A stretch of DNA of 64,000 bases from Stenotrophomonas hibiscicola ATCC 19867 (GCF_000382065.1 NZ_KB907502.1:124001-188000); one strand, 5' to 3'; shown: positions 29,049 to 38,442, counted from the first letter of the stretch. A program made the numbers and translations. The notes: a model not told the origin generated them from the sequence alone.

Positions 29049-29191
29049 TTGGCTCGCCGCGTCTGTTTGTCTCTGTAGAACCGAAGGCAGCGGCAGGAGC
29101 CGCTGCCAACGTCGCTTGCGACGGCCCGGAGGGTGTCGGCCAGGACGGCCGGCATAGCCATGCTCGGCTGCTGTTCGCCGCGTCGCCGCGT

Positions 29192-29217
29192 CGCCCGAGC
29201 GTGGGCTCGGGCGCTAC
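29192..29217. repeat. SMAG-type REP upstream of the traB 3' end
   Basis: CGCCCGAGC-GTG-GCTCGGGCG followed by CTAC. It lies between convergent genes; a degenerate partner (AGCCATGCTCGGCTG) lies about 30 bases before it. Confidence 0.7.
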
Positions 29218-29241
29218 AGATTCTGTGGCCGGTTGAGGGGT

Positions 29242-30474
29242 TTACCCCGCCACCTTGCCCCACACCTTGAACGTGGTCAGCCACAGGCCGAGCATGCTGC
29301 CGATGTTGGTCAGCATGAACGTCAGCACCACGCGCGTGACCCGATTGCGGTACCAGCCTTTCAGGCTCTGCGCGTCGTCGCGCAGCTTGAGGAAGTCTTC
29401 GTACGCCGGCTTGCGCAGGCGCGCTTCCACCAGCGCCGAGAATGCGCCGGTCGGGATGCTCAGGCGGAACGGCTTGAACGGGGCCACCGCGATGGCGGTG
29501 AGGATGCTCAGCGGGTGACCGCCTGCCAGCAGGCAGCCCAGGCCCGCCAAGCCGCCGGTATACATCGCCCAGGTCGCCAGCAGTTCGGTGCCCACGCCCA
29601 GACCACCGCGGTAGAAGCCCACGCCGATGCCGGTCGCCACGATGGCCAGAATGCCGAGCGTGAACCACGGAATGTTGCGCTTCTTCGGCACCGCCTCCAG
29701 CTCGGCGCGCAGCGGTGCCGGTGCCTCGGTGTCGGTTTCCAGGTGGCGTGCCAGGCCTGCAAGGTGACCTGCACCCACAACCGCCAGCACTTCGCGCTGC
29801 TGCGGGTCGTGTTCCTCGCGCAGGCGCGTGGCCATGTAGCGGTCGCGCTCGCCGATGATGGTCTCGTACAGTGCCGGGCTCTCGCTGGCGAACTCGCCGA
29901 AGCTCGATTCCAGCATGTCGCCCTGCTTGAGCTTCTCGATCTCGTTCTCGCCCACTTCTTCCGACGAGAACAGGCCCGCGCCCAGCCCGGCAACCAGCTT
30001 CAGCTTGCCGAACAAGCCCAGCCGTTGCGACGCACGACGGAAGGTCAGGCCGACCTCGCGGTCGATCAGGTGCACCGGCAGGTTGCGCTCGCGCGCCAGG
30101 TCCACCGCGCGCTTCAGCTCGGCACCGGGCTCGATGTCGAGCTGTTCGGCCAGGCGGCGCTGGTAGGCGGACAGGGCCAGGTTGGCGGCGAACAGGGCGA
30201 CGCGGCCCTTGCGGATCACCTCGACCAGGTCGAGCTTGGCCAGCGTATCCGGGTCGCTCAGCGCCTGCAGGCGCTGCGGGTCCAGTTCAACGGCAACGGC
30301 ATCGAAGCGGCCGCTGTCGATGGCTTTCTCCACTGCTTCGACGCTGGCGCGCGAAACGTGGGCGGTGCCCAGCAGGGTGTAGCGCACGCCGTCGCGTTCG
30401 ACGACGCGCACCGGCTGGCCGGCGAACAGATCGTCGCCGGTCTCGGGAAGGGTTTCGGTCATGGGTTCATTCAT
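29242..30474 (-). CDS. TraB family membrane protein (TraB/PrgY/GumN superfamily)
   Basis: A 410-residue protein. The N-terminal two-thirds is the TraB/PrgY domain with LLGTAHVSRAS and VVGAGHLAGL, the GxxH-type motifs thought to form a metallopeptidase-like site. The last 130 residues contain about four membrane helices, so the catalytic part probably faces one side of the inner membrane. Enterococcal PrgY/TraB act on peptide pheromones; the function of proteobacterial members is unknown. Start ATG 30474 (MNEPMTETLP), overlapping the preceding GNAT gene by eight bases; ATG 30462 is an alternative. Confidence 0.82.
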   Translation of the reverse strand: MNEPMTETLPETGDDLFAGQPVRVVERDGVRYTLLGTAHVSRASVEAVEKAIDSGRFDAVAVELDPQRLQALSDPDTLAKLDLVEVIRKGRVALFAANLALSAYQRRLAEQLDIEPGAELKRAVDLARERNLPVHLIDREVGLTFRRASQRLGLFGKLKLVAGLGAGLFSSEEVGENEIEKLKQGDMLESSFGEFASESPALYETIIGERDRYMATRLREEHDPQQREVLAVVGAGHLAGLARHLETDTEAPAPLRAELEAVPKKRNIPWFTLGILAIVATGIGVGFYRGGLGVGTELLATWAMYTGGLAGLGCLLAGGHPLSILTAIAVAPFKPFRLSIPTGAFSALVEARLRKPAYEDFLKLRDDAQSLKGWYRNRVTRVVLTFMLTNIGSMLGLWLTTFKVWGKVAG

Positions 30475-30997
30475 TGAAAGGTGCGGTTTCGGCGCCATCG
30501 CCGAGCGCGCGCTGCATCTGCACGGTGTCCAGCCAGCGGCCATGCTTGCGGCCGAGGCCACGGAACACGCCCACCAGCTCGAAGCCGAAGCGTTCGTGCA
30601 GCTTGATCGAGGCGGTGTTGGTCGGTTCGCCGATCACGGCCACCATCTGCCGGTAGCCACGCGCCACGCAGGCATCGATCAGGGCCTGCAGCAGGCTGGT
30701 GCCGACGCCCTTGCCCTGGAACGCGGCATTGACGTAGACCGAGTTCTCCACGGTCCACTGGTAGGCAATGCGGGTGCGGTAGGTGTTGGCGTAGGCGTAG
30801 CCGGCCACCTGGCCGTCGATTTCGGCGACCAGGTAGGGAAAGCCGCGATCAACAATGTCGCGCATGCGGCGCAGCATCTCGGTCGCGTCCGGAATGTCGT
30901 ACTCGTAGGTGTTGACGAAGTCGGTCACTTCCACCGCATAGATCGCGGTGATCGCGGCGATGTCGGCCGGGCCGACATCACGGATGAGGACGGCCAT
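30467..30997 (-). CDS. GNAT N-acetyltransferase, phosphinothricin-acetyltransferase-like
   Basis: A 176-residue acetyltransferase. The acetyl-CoA binding motif A is FQGKGVGTSLLQALID, followed by NTASIKLHERFGFELVGVFRGLGRK, typical of the Pat/Bar/MddA branch that acetylates phosphinothricin or methionine sulfoximine/sulfone in related proteins. Start ATG 30997 (MAVLIRDVGPAD). It is 13 bases after aguB on the same strand and overlaps the TraB gene. The natural substrate is not evident; a polyamine link is possible only by position. Confidence 0.85.
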   Translation of the reverse strand: MAVLIRDVGPADIAAITAIYAVEVTDFVNTYEYDIPDATEMLRRMRDIVDRGFPYLVAEIDGQVAGYAYANTYRTRIAYQWTVENSVYVNAAFQGKGVGTSLLQALIDACVARGYRQMVAVIGEPTNTASIKLHERFGFELVGVFRGLGRKHGRWLDTVQMQRALGDGAETAPFNE

Positions 30998-31010
30998 GCG
31001 CGGCTCCGGC

Positions 31011-31898
31011 TCAGTCGATGTAGCGCTTGAGCAGGTCACCGTACGCGTCGATGCGACGGTCGCGCAGGAACGGCCAGATGCGGCGCACGTGCTCGCTGCG
31101 CTGCAGGTCGACATCGCATAGCAGCACGGTGGCGTCGGTGCCGGCTTCGGCCAGGAACTCACCCTGCGGGCCGAGCACGTGGCTGTTGCCCCAGAACTGG
31201 ATGCCCGACGCGCCCAGCGGCGAAGCCTCGTGGCCGACGCGGTTGCAGCTCAGCACCGGCAGGCCGTTGGCCACGGCGTGGCCGCGGTGGCTCAGCACCC
31301 AGGCGTCGCGCTGGCGGGTCTTCTCGTCCTGCACGTCGTCCGGGTCCCAGCCGATCGCGGTCGGGTAGAGCAGCAGTTCGGCACTGGCCAGCGCCATCAG
31401 GCGTGCCGCTTCCGGGTACCACTGGTCCCAGCACACCAGCACGCCAAGGCGGCCCACCGAGGTGTCGATCGGCTTGAAGCCGATGTCGCCCGGGGTGAAG
31501 TAGAACTTCTCGTAGAAGCCCGGGTCGTCCGGGATATGCATCTTGCGGTACTTGCCCAGCAACGTGCCGTCCTTCTCGAAGACGACGGCGGTGTTGTGGT
31601 ACAGGCCGGCAGCGCGGCGCTCGAACAGCGAGCCCACCAGCACCACGCCATGCTTCTTCGCCAGCGCGCCCAGGCGCTCGGTGCTCGGGCCCGGAATCGG
31701 TTCGGCCAGGTCGAACTCATCGACCGATTCGTGCTGGCAGAAATACGGACCGTTGTGCAGTTCCTGCAGCAGCACCAGCTTGGCACCCTGCGCAGCCGCC
31801 TCGGCCACGCGTGCTTCGATCACCGCCAGGTTGGCGGCGGCATCACCGTGGTTGCGCTCCTGGACCAGGGCGACGGTAAGGGGGCTGCGCGAGTTCAT
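31011..31898 (-). CDS. aguB: N-carbamoylputrescine amidase
   Basis: Hydrolyses N-carbamoylputrescine to putrescine, CO2 and ammonia. A 295-residue nitrilase-superfamily enzyme with the triad Glu46 (LLQELHNGPYF), Lys119 (YRKMHIPDD) and Cys156 (VLVCWDQWYPE). The pairing with agmatine deiminase just upstream on the same strand confirms the route from agmatine to putrescine. Confidence 0.95.
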   Translation of the reverse strand: MNSRSPLTVALVQERNHGDAAANLAVIEARVAEAAAQGAKLVLLQELHNGPYFCQHESVDEFDLAEPIPGPSTERLGALAKKHGVVLVGSLFERRAAGLYHNTAVVFEKDGTLLGKYRKMHIPDDPGFYEKFYFTPGDIGFKPIDTSVGRLGVLVCWDQWYPEAARLMALASAELLLYPTAIGWDPDDVQDEKTRQRDAWVLSHRGHAVANGLPVLSCNRVGHEASPLGASGIQFWGNSHVLGPQGEFLAEAGTDATVLLCDVDLQRSEHVRRIWPFLRDRRIDAYGDLLKRYID

Positions 31899-31984
31899 GC
31901 GGGGCGTTCCTGCGGGAGAAAACCTGCATGTTAGCGCGGATGGGCGGCCGCAGCGTGTTGCGCGCTGAATGGCGTCCGCACACG

Positions 31985-32053
31985 GTAGCGCCGGGCCATG
32001 CCCGGCGGATTTTCAGGTCGTCGCTGCGCTCGCCGGGCTTGGCCCGGCGCTAC
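31985..32053. repeat. SMAG-type REP pair between aguA and aguB
   Basis: GTAG palindrome at 31985-32007 faces its mirror at 32031-32053 (head to head). The pair lies in the aguA-aguB intergenic region of one transcript, where a large folded hairpin could reduce or separate expression of the downstream genes. Confidence 0.8.
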
Positions 32054-32062
32054 CGGTCCGGC

Positions 32063-33100
32063 TTATGCCTTCAACAGCCCTTCCGGCAGCTGCATGGTGA
32101 TGCAGTGCAGGCTGCCGTTCTGCCAGATCAGCGAGCGGCAGGGCACCTGCACGATCTCGCGGCCCGGATGGGCCTGGGCCAGCACGTCGCGGGCCAGGTC
32201 ATCAGCCGGATCGCCGTAGGCCGGCATCAGCACCGCGCCGTTGATGATCAGGTAATTGGCGTACGACGCCGCCAGGCGGCGGCCTTCGTCGATCACCGGC
32301 TGTGCCCACGGCAGCGGGAACAGGCGGTACGGCTTCCCATCCTTGGTACGCAGCGCGGCCAGTTCGTTGCCCATCGCCTGCAGTTCGGCGTAGTGCGAGT
32401 CGCTCGCGTCGTCGCAGGCCTGGTAGACGATGCTGTCAGGCGAGGCGAAACGGGCCAGGGTGTCGATGTGGGCGTCGGTGTCGTCGCCTTCCAGGTAGCC
32501 GTGGTCCAGCCACAGCACGCGGTCCTGCTGCAGCCAGTTGGCCAGGTCGGCGCTCAGGCTTGCCCGGTCGCGGTCCGGGTGGCGCTCGTGCAGGCACTTC
32601 CAGGTGGTCAGCAGGGTCCCTTCGCCGTCGGTCTCGATGCCGCCGCCTTCCAGCGCGAACGGAATGCTGCGCACCGGCGCGTCGTTGAACACGCCGGCCT
32701 GGTCCAGCACGCCCACCAGCTGGTCATCCAGGGTGGCGTCGAACTTGCCGCCCCAGCCGGTGAAGCGGAAATCCAGCAGCTGGAAACCGCCGTCGGCACG
32801 GCGCAGGGTGATCGGGCCGGAGTCACGCAGCCAGGTATCGTCGTAGGCCGCCGTGGTGAAGTGGACCTTGTCCATGTCGATGCGGTTGGAGCGCAGCCGC
32901 ATCTCGGCGTAGGTCTCCACATCGTCGTCGGCCACGCAGATCAGCACCGGCTGGAAGCGGGTGATGGCCGCGACCAGGGCAATGTAGGTCTCTTCCACCT
33001 GGCCCAGGCGGTCAGCCCAGTCGGTATCGGCGGTGGGCCAGGCAATCAGGACGCCGCTCTGGGCTTCCCACTCGGCAGGAAAACGAAGGGTCTGGTTCAT
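32063..33100 (-). CDS. aguA: Agmatine deiminase
   Basis: Converts agmatine to N-carbamoylputrescine and ammonia. A 345-residue guanidine-modifying enzyme of the peptidyl-arginine-deiminase-like family. Key sequences: AEWEAQSGVLIAWP at the N-terminus, RDSGP, GGIETDGEGTLL, and the nucleophile Cys333 in NGSLHCITMQ at the C-terminus. A small secreted protein gene lies 39 bases upstream on the same strand. Confidence 0.95.
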   Translation of the reverse strand: MNQTLRFPAEWEAQSGVLIAWPTADTDWADRLGQVEETYIALVAAITRFQPVLICVADDDVETYAEMRLRSNRIDMDKVHFTTAAYDDTWLRDSGPITLRRADGGFQLLDFRFTGWGGKFDATLDDQLVGVLDQAGVFNDAPVRSIPFALEGGGIETDGEGTLLTTWKCLHERHPDRDRASLSADLANWLQQDRVLWLDHGYLEGDDTDAHIDTLARFASPDSIVYQACDDASDSHYAELQAMGNELAALRTKDGKPYRLFPLPWAQPVIDEGRRLAASYANYLIINGAVLMPAYGDPADDLARDVLAQAHPGREIVQVPCRSLIWQNGSLHCITMQLPEGLLKA

Positions 33101-33139
33101 GGTCTCGCTACACAGGCCCGCCCACGGCGGGTAAGGGGA

Positions 33140-33469
33140 TCAGCGGATCGGCGGTTTCGGGCCGATTTCGTTCGGGTCCGCCTGGTTGGCCACCACGTCG
33201 ATCACCTTCTGCTTCTCGAAGTAGACGGTGAACTGCGGGTACACCCAGCGGTTGATGGTCGGCCATTGCCGCTTCTGCCCACCGCGTGGCTGCAGCTGTT
33301 CGCTCGGCGCGCCGAACTGCGCCTGTACCTGCTGCATGCTCTGGCCGCGCACGGGCAGGGCACCGGCCGGCTTCTCGCGGGCGCGGTCGACAAGCAGGGT
33401 ATCGGCCAGCGCCGGCGTGGCGGCGGCCAGGGTGGCCATTACGGCCAGGGCGGACAGGTAACGCTTCAT
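33140..33469 (-). CDS. Small secreted protein of unknown function
   Basis: A 109-residue protein with a clear Sec signal peptide (MKRYLSALAVMATLAAATPALA). The mature part has MQQVQAQFGAPSEQ, a spacing reminiscent of BamE/SmpA/OmlA-like domains (helix, then GxP before beta strands), ending in a strand-rich YFEKQKVIDVV segment. It is on the same strand as aguA and may be its operon partner. I do not recognise a specific function. Confidence 0.7.
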   Translation of the reverse strand: MKRYLSALAVMATLAAATPALADTLLVDRAREKPAGALPVRGQSMQQVQAQFGAPSEQLQPRGGQKRQWPTINRWVYPQFTVYFEKQKVIDVVANQADPNEIGPKPPIR

Positions 33470-33536
33470 CTCGATCTACTCCCCAGTGGTCAAGAAAGGC
33501 GATTACAGCAAAAACGGCAGGAAAAAGCCGCATAAA

Positions 33537-33563
33537 CAAAAAACCGCCCGAAGGCGGTTTCTT
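33537..33563 (-). terminator. Rho-independent terminator of rpmJ
   Basis: On the minus strand: AAACCGCC-TTCG-GGCGGTTTTTTGTTT, an 8-bp stem with UUCG loop and T-run, about 52 bases after the rpmJ stop. Confidence 0.9.
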
Positions 33564-33614
33564 GCATCGGGTCGGCCCCGCGTAGGGCCAGCCGCAGCCG
33601 GAAGGCTGTGAGGC

Positions 33615-33740
33615 TTAGCGCTGACGCGCCTTGAAACGCGGGTTCGACTTGCAGATGACGAAGATCTTGCCGCGACGACGGACGACCTTGCAGTCGCGGT
33701 GACGGGCCTTCGCCGACTTCAGGGAGGACAGGACTTTCAT
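33615..33740 (-). CDS. rpmJ: 50S ribosomal protein L36, zinc-free (YkgO/RpmJ2) type
   Basis: A 41-residue protein starting [14 protein letters not shown] and ending [13 protein letters not shown], closely matching E. coli YkgO, the L36 paralogue without the CxxC-CxxxxH zinc ribbon. Such copies usually replace the zinc-binding L36 under zinc limitation. Start ATG 33740; the frame is open upstream but L36 starts here. Single gene with its own promoter and terminator. The window shows no other L36 copy and no visible Zur box was found. Confidence 0.93.
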   Translation of the reverse strand: MKVLSSLKSAKARHRDCKVVRRRGKIFVICKSNPRFKARQR

Positions 33741-33832
33741 GGCATACCTCGGCGTAAACAGTAGTTGTTCGGGTGGAGCGTGGCCGCGATATGCGAAAGA
33801 CAATCGGCAGTTGACGCTCGTTCAAGCCCGCC

Positions 33833-33862
33833 ATTCTACCGGGCTTTTCCTCGTGGTTTCAA
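33833..33862 (-). promoter_or_regulatory. Candidate sigma-70 promoter of rpmJ
   Basis: On the minus strand TTGAAA (33857-33862), an 18-base spacer, and TAGAAT (33833-33838). It predicts a leader of roughly 85 bases before the rpmJ start codon. Confidence 0.55.
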
Positions 33863-33937
33863 GTGGTTGCACAAAAGACCCCGCTGGGGGCGTCTGGCAG
33901 GGGCTAGAATGACCCCTTCACACGCTCTGGGACCCCC

Positions 33938-34615
33938 ATGAATCCACTCGCTCCCGTCCTGACCATCGACGGCCCATCCGGGGCCGGCAAGGGTACCATC
34001 AGCCGCATCATCGCGCGCCGCATGGGCTGGCATTACCTGGATTCGGGTGCGCTGTACCGGGCGGTGGGCGTGGCCGCAAGCTGGGCCGACATCGACACCT
34101 CCGACGCCTCGGCGCTGGTGCGCTGCACCTTCGATACCCATGTTCAGTTTGTCGAGCAGGGCGATGCCATGCGGGTCATGGTCAACGGCACCGATGCCAC
34201 CGACGAGCTGCGCCTGGAGACCACCGGCGCCCTGGCCTCTGCCATCGCCGCCATCCCCGAGGTCCGGGCCGCCCTGAAGGAGCGGCAGCGCGCATTCAGG
34301 GAGCTGCCGGGCCTGGTCGCCGACGGCCGCGACATGGGCACGGTGATCTTCCCGGATGCCCCCCACAAGGTCTTCCTGACCGCCAGCGCCGAGGAGCGCG
34401 CCGAGCGCCGGCATAAGCAGTTGAAAGACAAGGGGGTTTCTGTTAACTTTGATGACCTCCTGCGCGAGATCATGGCCCGCGACGCCCGTGATGCCCAGCG
34501 TACCGTGGCGCCCCTGAAGCCGGCAGACGATGCTGTCCTCATCGACACCACAGGCATCGGCATCGATGATGTCGTTGCCCGAGTGATGGATCTGCTTCCG
34601 GTTCCGGCTGCCTGA
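33938..34615 (+). CDS. cmk: Cytidylate kinase
   Basis: Phosphorylates CMP and dCMP. 225 residues, with P-loop [10 protein letters not shown] (residues 11-20), [10 protein letters not shown] and the CMP-binding [13 protein letters not shown]. It precedes rpsA, the usual gammaproteobacterial order. A TAGAAT -10 box lies at 33905-33910. Confidence 0.95.
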   Translation: MNPLAPVLTIDGPSGAGKGTISRIIARRMGWHYLDSGALYRAVGVAASWADIDTSDASALVRCTFDTHVQFVEQGDAMRVMVNGTDATDELRLETTGALASAIAAIPEVRAALKERQRAFRELPGLVADGRDMGTVIFPDAPHKVFLTASAEERAERRHKQLKDKGVSVNFDDLLREIMARDARDAQRTVAPLKPADDAVLIDTTGIGIDDVVARVMDLLPVPAA

Positions 34616-34813
34616 TCCGTTCGCGCGGGAGCACTGCCAGCCGCATCGGCAGTGGTCGCGCAAAGCAGTGCTGTACCCGCTCCGTCGCGCACTGATGCGT
34701 GGCGGTTTTCCTACTACACACGACCTGCGTTTCCGGGGTCGACCAACAGGCGGGCGGTCGCCATTCCCCTGAAGGGGACGCCACCGACCCATGTGTCCAA
34801 CAGAGTAAATCTA
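34616..34813 (+). promoter_or_regulatory. rpsA leader with hairpins and weak ribosome binding site
   Basis: The 198-base gap before rpsA has a CACTGCC...GGCAGTG stem (34633-34657), a CCCC-TGAA-GGGG hairpin (34767-34778), and no Shine-Dalgarno sequence directly before the ATG (AGTAAATCTAATG). In E. coli the rpsA leader is likewise SD-poor and folded, and S1 represses its own translation there; the same mechanism is likely here. Confidence 0.5.
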
Positions 34814-36499
34814 ATGACCGAATCATTTGCCGAACTGTTTGAAGCCAGCCAGGCCAACCTGGCCAAGCTGAAGCCGGGCGCCATCGTCAGCGGTACCGTT
34901 GTTGAAGTCCGCGGCGACGTCGTGGTGATCAACGCTGGCCTGAAGTCCGAAGGCATCGTGCCGATCGAACAGTTCCGTAACGACGCTGGCGAAATCGACG
35001 TCGCCGAAGGCGACATCGTCAAGGTCGCCCTCGACTCGATCGAGAACGGCTTCGGCGAAACCGTCCTGTCGCGCGAGAAGGCCAAGCGCGCGATGGTGTG
35101 GGACGAGCTGGAAGAAGCGTTGGAAAAGAACGAAACCATCACCGGCCGCATCAGCGGCAAGGTCAAGGGTGGTTTCACCGTGGACATCAAGGATGTCCGC
35201 GCCTTCCTGCCGGGTTCCCTGGTCGATGTGCGCCCGGTGCGCGATCCGGCCTACCTGGAAGGCAAGGAGCTCGAGTTCAAGCTCATCAAGCTGGACCGCA
35301 AGCGTAACAACGTCGTGGTCTCGCGCCGCGCTGTCGTCGAAAGCGAGCACTCGGAAGAGCGCGAGCAGCTGATGGACAAGCTGCAGGAAGGCGCGATCCT
35401 GAAGGGTGTCGTCAAGAACCTGACCGATTACGGCGCGTTCGTGGACCTGGGCGGTATCGACGGCCTGCTGCACATCACCGACATGGCGTGGAAGCGCGTG
35501 CGTCACCCGTCGGAAGTCGTGAACGTCGGCGACGAGCTGGACGTCCGCGTGCTGAAGTTCGACCGCGAGCGCAACCGCGTTTCGCTGGGCCTGAAGCAGC
35601 TGGGCGAGGATCCGTGGGACAACATCGGCCGTCGTTACCCGGCCAACAGCCGCGTCTTCGGCAAGGTCTCCAACGTCACCGATTACGGTGCGTTCGTTGA
35701 GATCGAGCCGGGCGTCGAAGGCCTGGTGCACGTCTCGGAGATGGATTGGACCAACAAGAACGTCAACCCGTCCAAGGTTGTGCAGGTTGGTGATGAAGTC
35801 GAAGTGATGGTGCTGGACGTCGATGAAGAGCGTCGCCGCATCTCGCTGGGCATGAAGCAGGTTGCCGCCAACCCGTGGGAAACCTTCGCTGCCACCCACA
35901 AGAAGGGTGACAAGGTGTCGGGCCAGATCAAGTCGATCACCGACTTCGGCATCTTCATCGGCCTGGACGGCGGCATCGACGGCCTGGTCCACCTGTCCGA
36001 CATCAGCTGGAACACCACCGGCGAAGACGTCGTTCGCAACTTCAAGAAGGGCGATACCCTGGACGCCGTCGTCCTGGCTGTCGATCCGGAGCGCGAGCGC
36101 ATCTCCCTGGGCGTGAAGCAGCTGGAGCAGGATCCGTTCGGCCAGTACATGGCTGCCAATCCGAAGGGCTCCAAGGTCGAAGGCGTGGTGAAGGAAGTCG
36201 ACGCCAAGGGCGCGATCATCGAGCTGGCTGACGGCATCGAAGGTTACGTCTCGGCCCGCGACATCGCCAACGAGCGCGTTGACGACGCCACCCAGCACCT
36301 GAAGGTCGGCGACAAGGTCGAAGCCAAGTTCGTGGGCATGGACCGCAAGGGCCGTACCCTGCAGCTGTCGATCAAGGCCAAGGACGACGCGGAAATGCGC
36401 GAAGTGCTGGAGGAATACCAGTCCTCTTCGGCTTCCAGCGGCACCACCCAGCTGGGTGCACTGCTGCGTGCACAGCTGAACGGCAACAAGTCCGAGTAA
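34814..36499 (+). CDS. rpsA: 30S ribosomal protein S1
   Basis: 561 residues with six S1 RNA-binding repeats, the standard length. The first two repeats bind the ribosome, the others mRNA. Typical repeat sequences are visible ([40 protein letters not shown]). Start ATG 34814 ([13 protein letters not shown]) is the family N-terminus; the frame extends further upstream without homology. Confidence 0.97.
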   Translation: MTESFAELFEASQANLAKLKPGAIVSGTVVEVRGDVVVINAGLKSEGIVPIEQFRNDAGEIDVAEGDIVKVALDSIENGFGETVLSREKAKRAMVWDELEEALEKNETITGRISGKVKGGFTVDIKDVRAFLPGSLVDVRPVRDPAYLEGKELEFKLIKLDRKRNNVVVSRRAVVESEHSEEREQLMDKLQEGAILKGVVKNLTDYGAFVDLGGIDGLLHITDMAWKRVRHPSEVVNVGDELDVRVLKFDRERNRVSLGLKQLGEDPWDNIGRRYPANSRVFGKVSNVTDYGAFVEIEPGVEGLVHVSEMDWTNKNVNPSKVVQVGDEVEVMVLDVDEERRRISLGMKQVAANPWETFAATHKKGDKVSGQIKSITDFGIFIGLDGGIDGLVHLSDISWNTTGEDVVRNFKKGDTLDAVVLAVDPERERISLGVKQLEQDPFGQYMAANPKGSKVEGVVKEVDAKGAIIELADGIEGYVSARDIANERVDDATQHLKVGDKVEAKFVGMDRKGRTLQLSIKAKDDAEMREVLEEYQSSSASSGTTQLGALLRAQLNGNKSE

Positions 36500-36528
36500 T
36501 CGGCCTTAGGCTGTTCGTTGTTTCCTGG

Positions 36529-36555
36529 ACGGCCCGGGCCTTGCCCGGGCCGTTT
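36529..36555 (+). terminator. Hairpin between rpsA and ihfB, weak terminator
   Basis: ACGGCCCGGGC-CTT-GCCCGGGCCGT is a perfect 11-bp stem followed by only TTC. It probably attenuates or processes the rpsA transcript with partial read-through into ihfB. Confidence 0.55.
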
Positions 36556-36586
36556 CAGGCTGAGATACCCCTGATGTGAGCCGGTA

Positions 36587-36892
36587 ATGACCAAATCCGA
36601 ACTGATCGAAATCCTTGCGCGCCGCCAGGCGCACCTGAAGGCCGATGATGTCGATCTGGCGGTGAAGTCGTTGCTGGAAATGATGGGCGGATCGCTGTCC
36701 GCCGGGGATCGCATCGAAATTCGTGGTTTTGGCAGCTTCTCGCTGCACTATCGGCCGCCGCGCCTGGGTCGCAACCCGAAGACCGGCGAGTCGGTTGCCC
36801 TGCCGGGCAAGCACGTCCCACATTTCAAGCCGGGCAAGGAACTGCGCGAGCGTGTCAGCAGTGTGCTGCCGCTGGACGCCGATCCGGCCTGA
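36587..36892 (+). CDS. ihfB: Integration host factor subunit beta
   Basis: DNA-bending nucleoid protein, 101 residues. HU/IHF family signatures: [14 protein letters not shown] at the N-terminus, [29 protein letters not shown] for the beta-arm, and the [16 protein letters not shown] end. Downstream of rpsA as in other gammaproteobacteria, and followed by lapA-lapB. Confidence 0.95.
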
Positions 36893-36969
36893 GCCTCCCG
36901 TCGCGCCACCGCGTGCGAATCCAGCCGCGAGTCGGATAAGCTACGGACTCCTGCCACTGGAGCTGTCGC

Positions 36970-37254
36970 ATGAAGGTTTTTCGTCTGCTGGTCCTGCTGG
37001 CGGTACTCATTGTTGGGTTGATCATCGGTGCCATGAACATGGACGAGATGACCATCAACCTGCTGTTCACCCAGCTCAAGACCTCGGTCGGCGTGGCCAT
37101 CATTGCCGCGTTGCTGATCGGCGTCATCGTTGGTGCTGGCCTGGTGCTGGTGAGCGTGGTCATTCCGCTCTACAGCCAGCTGCGCCGCGCCAACAAGTCC
37201 GCTGCCGCCACGCCGGCACCGGTTGCCTCCCCTCAATCTTTTGATGGACGCTGA
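36970..37254 (+). CDS. lapA: LapA family (DUF1049) inner-membrane protein
   Basis: 94 residues with two hydrophobic segments (about 4-22 and 42-66) and a short cytoplasmic tail. Family DUF1049/YciS. LapA works with LapB in lipopolysaccharide assembly. It is six bases upstream of lapB. Confidence 0.88.
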   Translation: MKVFRLLVLLAVLIVGLIIGAMNMDEMTINLLFTQLKTSVGVAIIAALLIGVIVGAGLVLVSVVIPLYSQLRRANKSAAATPAPVASPQSFDGR

Positions 37255-37260
37255 TCGAAG

Positions 37261-38439
37261 ATGGATTTCGTCACCGAGTGGTTCTGGTTCTTCCTGTTCG
37301 TTCCGCTGGCCGCACTGGCCGGGTGGGTGATCGGACGGCGTGGTGGTCAACGCCACGGTGACAACCAGGTCAGCCGCCTGTCCAGCACCTACTTCCGTGG
37401 CCTGAACTACCTGCTCAACGAGCAGCCGGACAAGGCCATCGAGCTGTTCCTGCACATCGCCGAGCTGGACAAGGAAACCTTCGAGACCCAGGTCGCGCTG
37501 GGCCACCTGTTCCGCCGCCGCGGCGAAGTCGATCGCGCCATCCGCCTGCACCAGGGCCTGGTCAACCGACACGACCTCAGCGATGCGCAACGCGTGCAGG
37601 CGCTGCTGGCGCTGGGCGAGGACTACATGAAGTCCGGCCTGCTGGACCGTGCCGAGACCGTGTTCACCGAACTGGCGCAGCTGGACCAGCGTGCCCCGCA
37701 GGCACTCAAGCACCTGATCGGCATCTACCAGGCCGAGCGTGACTGGGAAAAGGCGATCGACAACGCGACCCGTTTCGAGGACGTCACCGGCGAGCCGATG
37801 GGCAAGCTGATCGGGCAGTTCGAGTGCGAACTGGCCGAACGCTTCCGCGGTGCCGGCAAGCTGGAAGAGGCGAGGGCGGCGATCGCCCGGGCCTACCAGG
37901 CCGATGCGATGTCGGTGCGTGCCGGCATCATCGAAGGGCGCCTGGAAACCGACGCGGGCAATCCGGAAGCGGCCGTACGCGCGTTCGAGCGTGCTGCGCG
38001 CAATGATCCGGAGTACCTGCCGGAGCTGCTGCCGGCGCTGATGCAGAACTACCGCAAGGTGGGTGATCTGGCAGGCGCGCGCGCTTTCCTGTCGGAGATG
38101 ACCGAGCATTACCGTGGCATTGCCCCGGTGCTGGCGCTGACCCGCCTGATGGAAGAGCAGGAGGGCGTGGCCCCGGCCCGTGCCTACCTGGGCCGCCAGC
38201 TCAAGGACCGCCCGTCGGTGCGTGGCGAGTCCGCGCTGATCGACCTGACCCTTGCTGAAGGCGCTGATTCCACGGCGACCCTGCACGACCTCAAGCACAT
38301 CACCGACCAGTTGCTGGTACGCAACCCGGCCTATCGCTGCACCCGCTGTGGTTTCGGGGCGCGCACCCATCACTGGCAGTGCCCGAGCTGCAAGGAGTGG
38401 GGTACGGTCAAGCCGCTGTTGAATTACGCGGTGCTCTGA
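37261..38439 (+). CDS. lapB: Lipopolysaccharide assembly protein LapB (YciM)
   Basis: 392 residues: one N-terminal membrane helix, about nine TPR-like repeats, and a C-terminal rubredoxin-type metal site with CTRC and CPSC pairs (YRCTRCGFGARTHHWQCPSCKEWG). In E. coli LapB controls LpxC proteolysis by FtsH and couples LPS synthesis to need. It is followed three bases later by a lipid-linked sugar transferase gene, so LPS-related genes form one run. Confidence 0.95.
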   Translation: MDFVTEWFWFFLFVPLAALAGWVIGRRGGQRHGDNQVSRLSSTYFRGLNYLLNEQPDKAIELFLHIAELDKETFETQVALGHLFRRRGEVDRAIRLHQGLVNRHDLSDAQRVQALLALGEDYMKSGLLDRAETVFTELAQLDQRAPQALKHLIGIYQAERDWEKAIDNATRFEDVTGEPMGKLIGQFECELAERFRGAGKLEEARAAIARAYQADAMSVRAGIIEGRLETDAGNPEAAVRAFERAARNDPEYLPELLPALMQNYRKVGDLAGARAFLSEMTEHYRGIAPVLALTRLMEEQEGVAPARAYLGRQLKDRPSVRGESALIDLTLAEGADSTATLHDLKHITDQLLVRNPAYRCTRCGFGARTHHWQCPSCKEWGTVKPLLNYAVL

Positions 38440-38442
38440 TCC

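Noticed and set aside
33824..33848. AAGCCCG-n9-CGGGCTTTT hairpin between rpmJ and cmk
   Set aside because: It looks like a terminator on the plus strand, but no gene precedes it there, and it overlaps the -10 and spacer of the probable rpmJ promoter on the other strand. I treat it as part of that promoter region.
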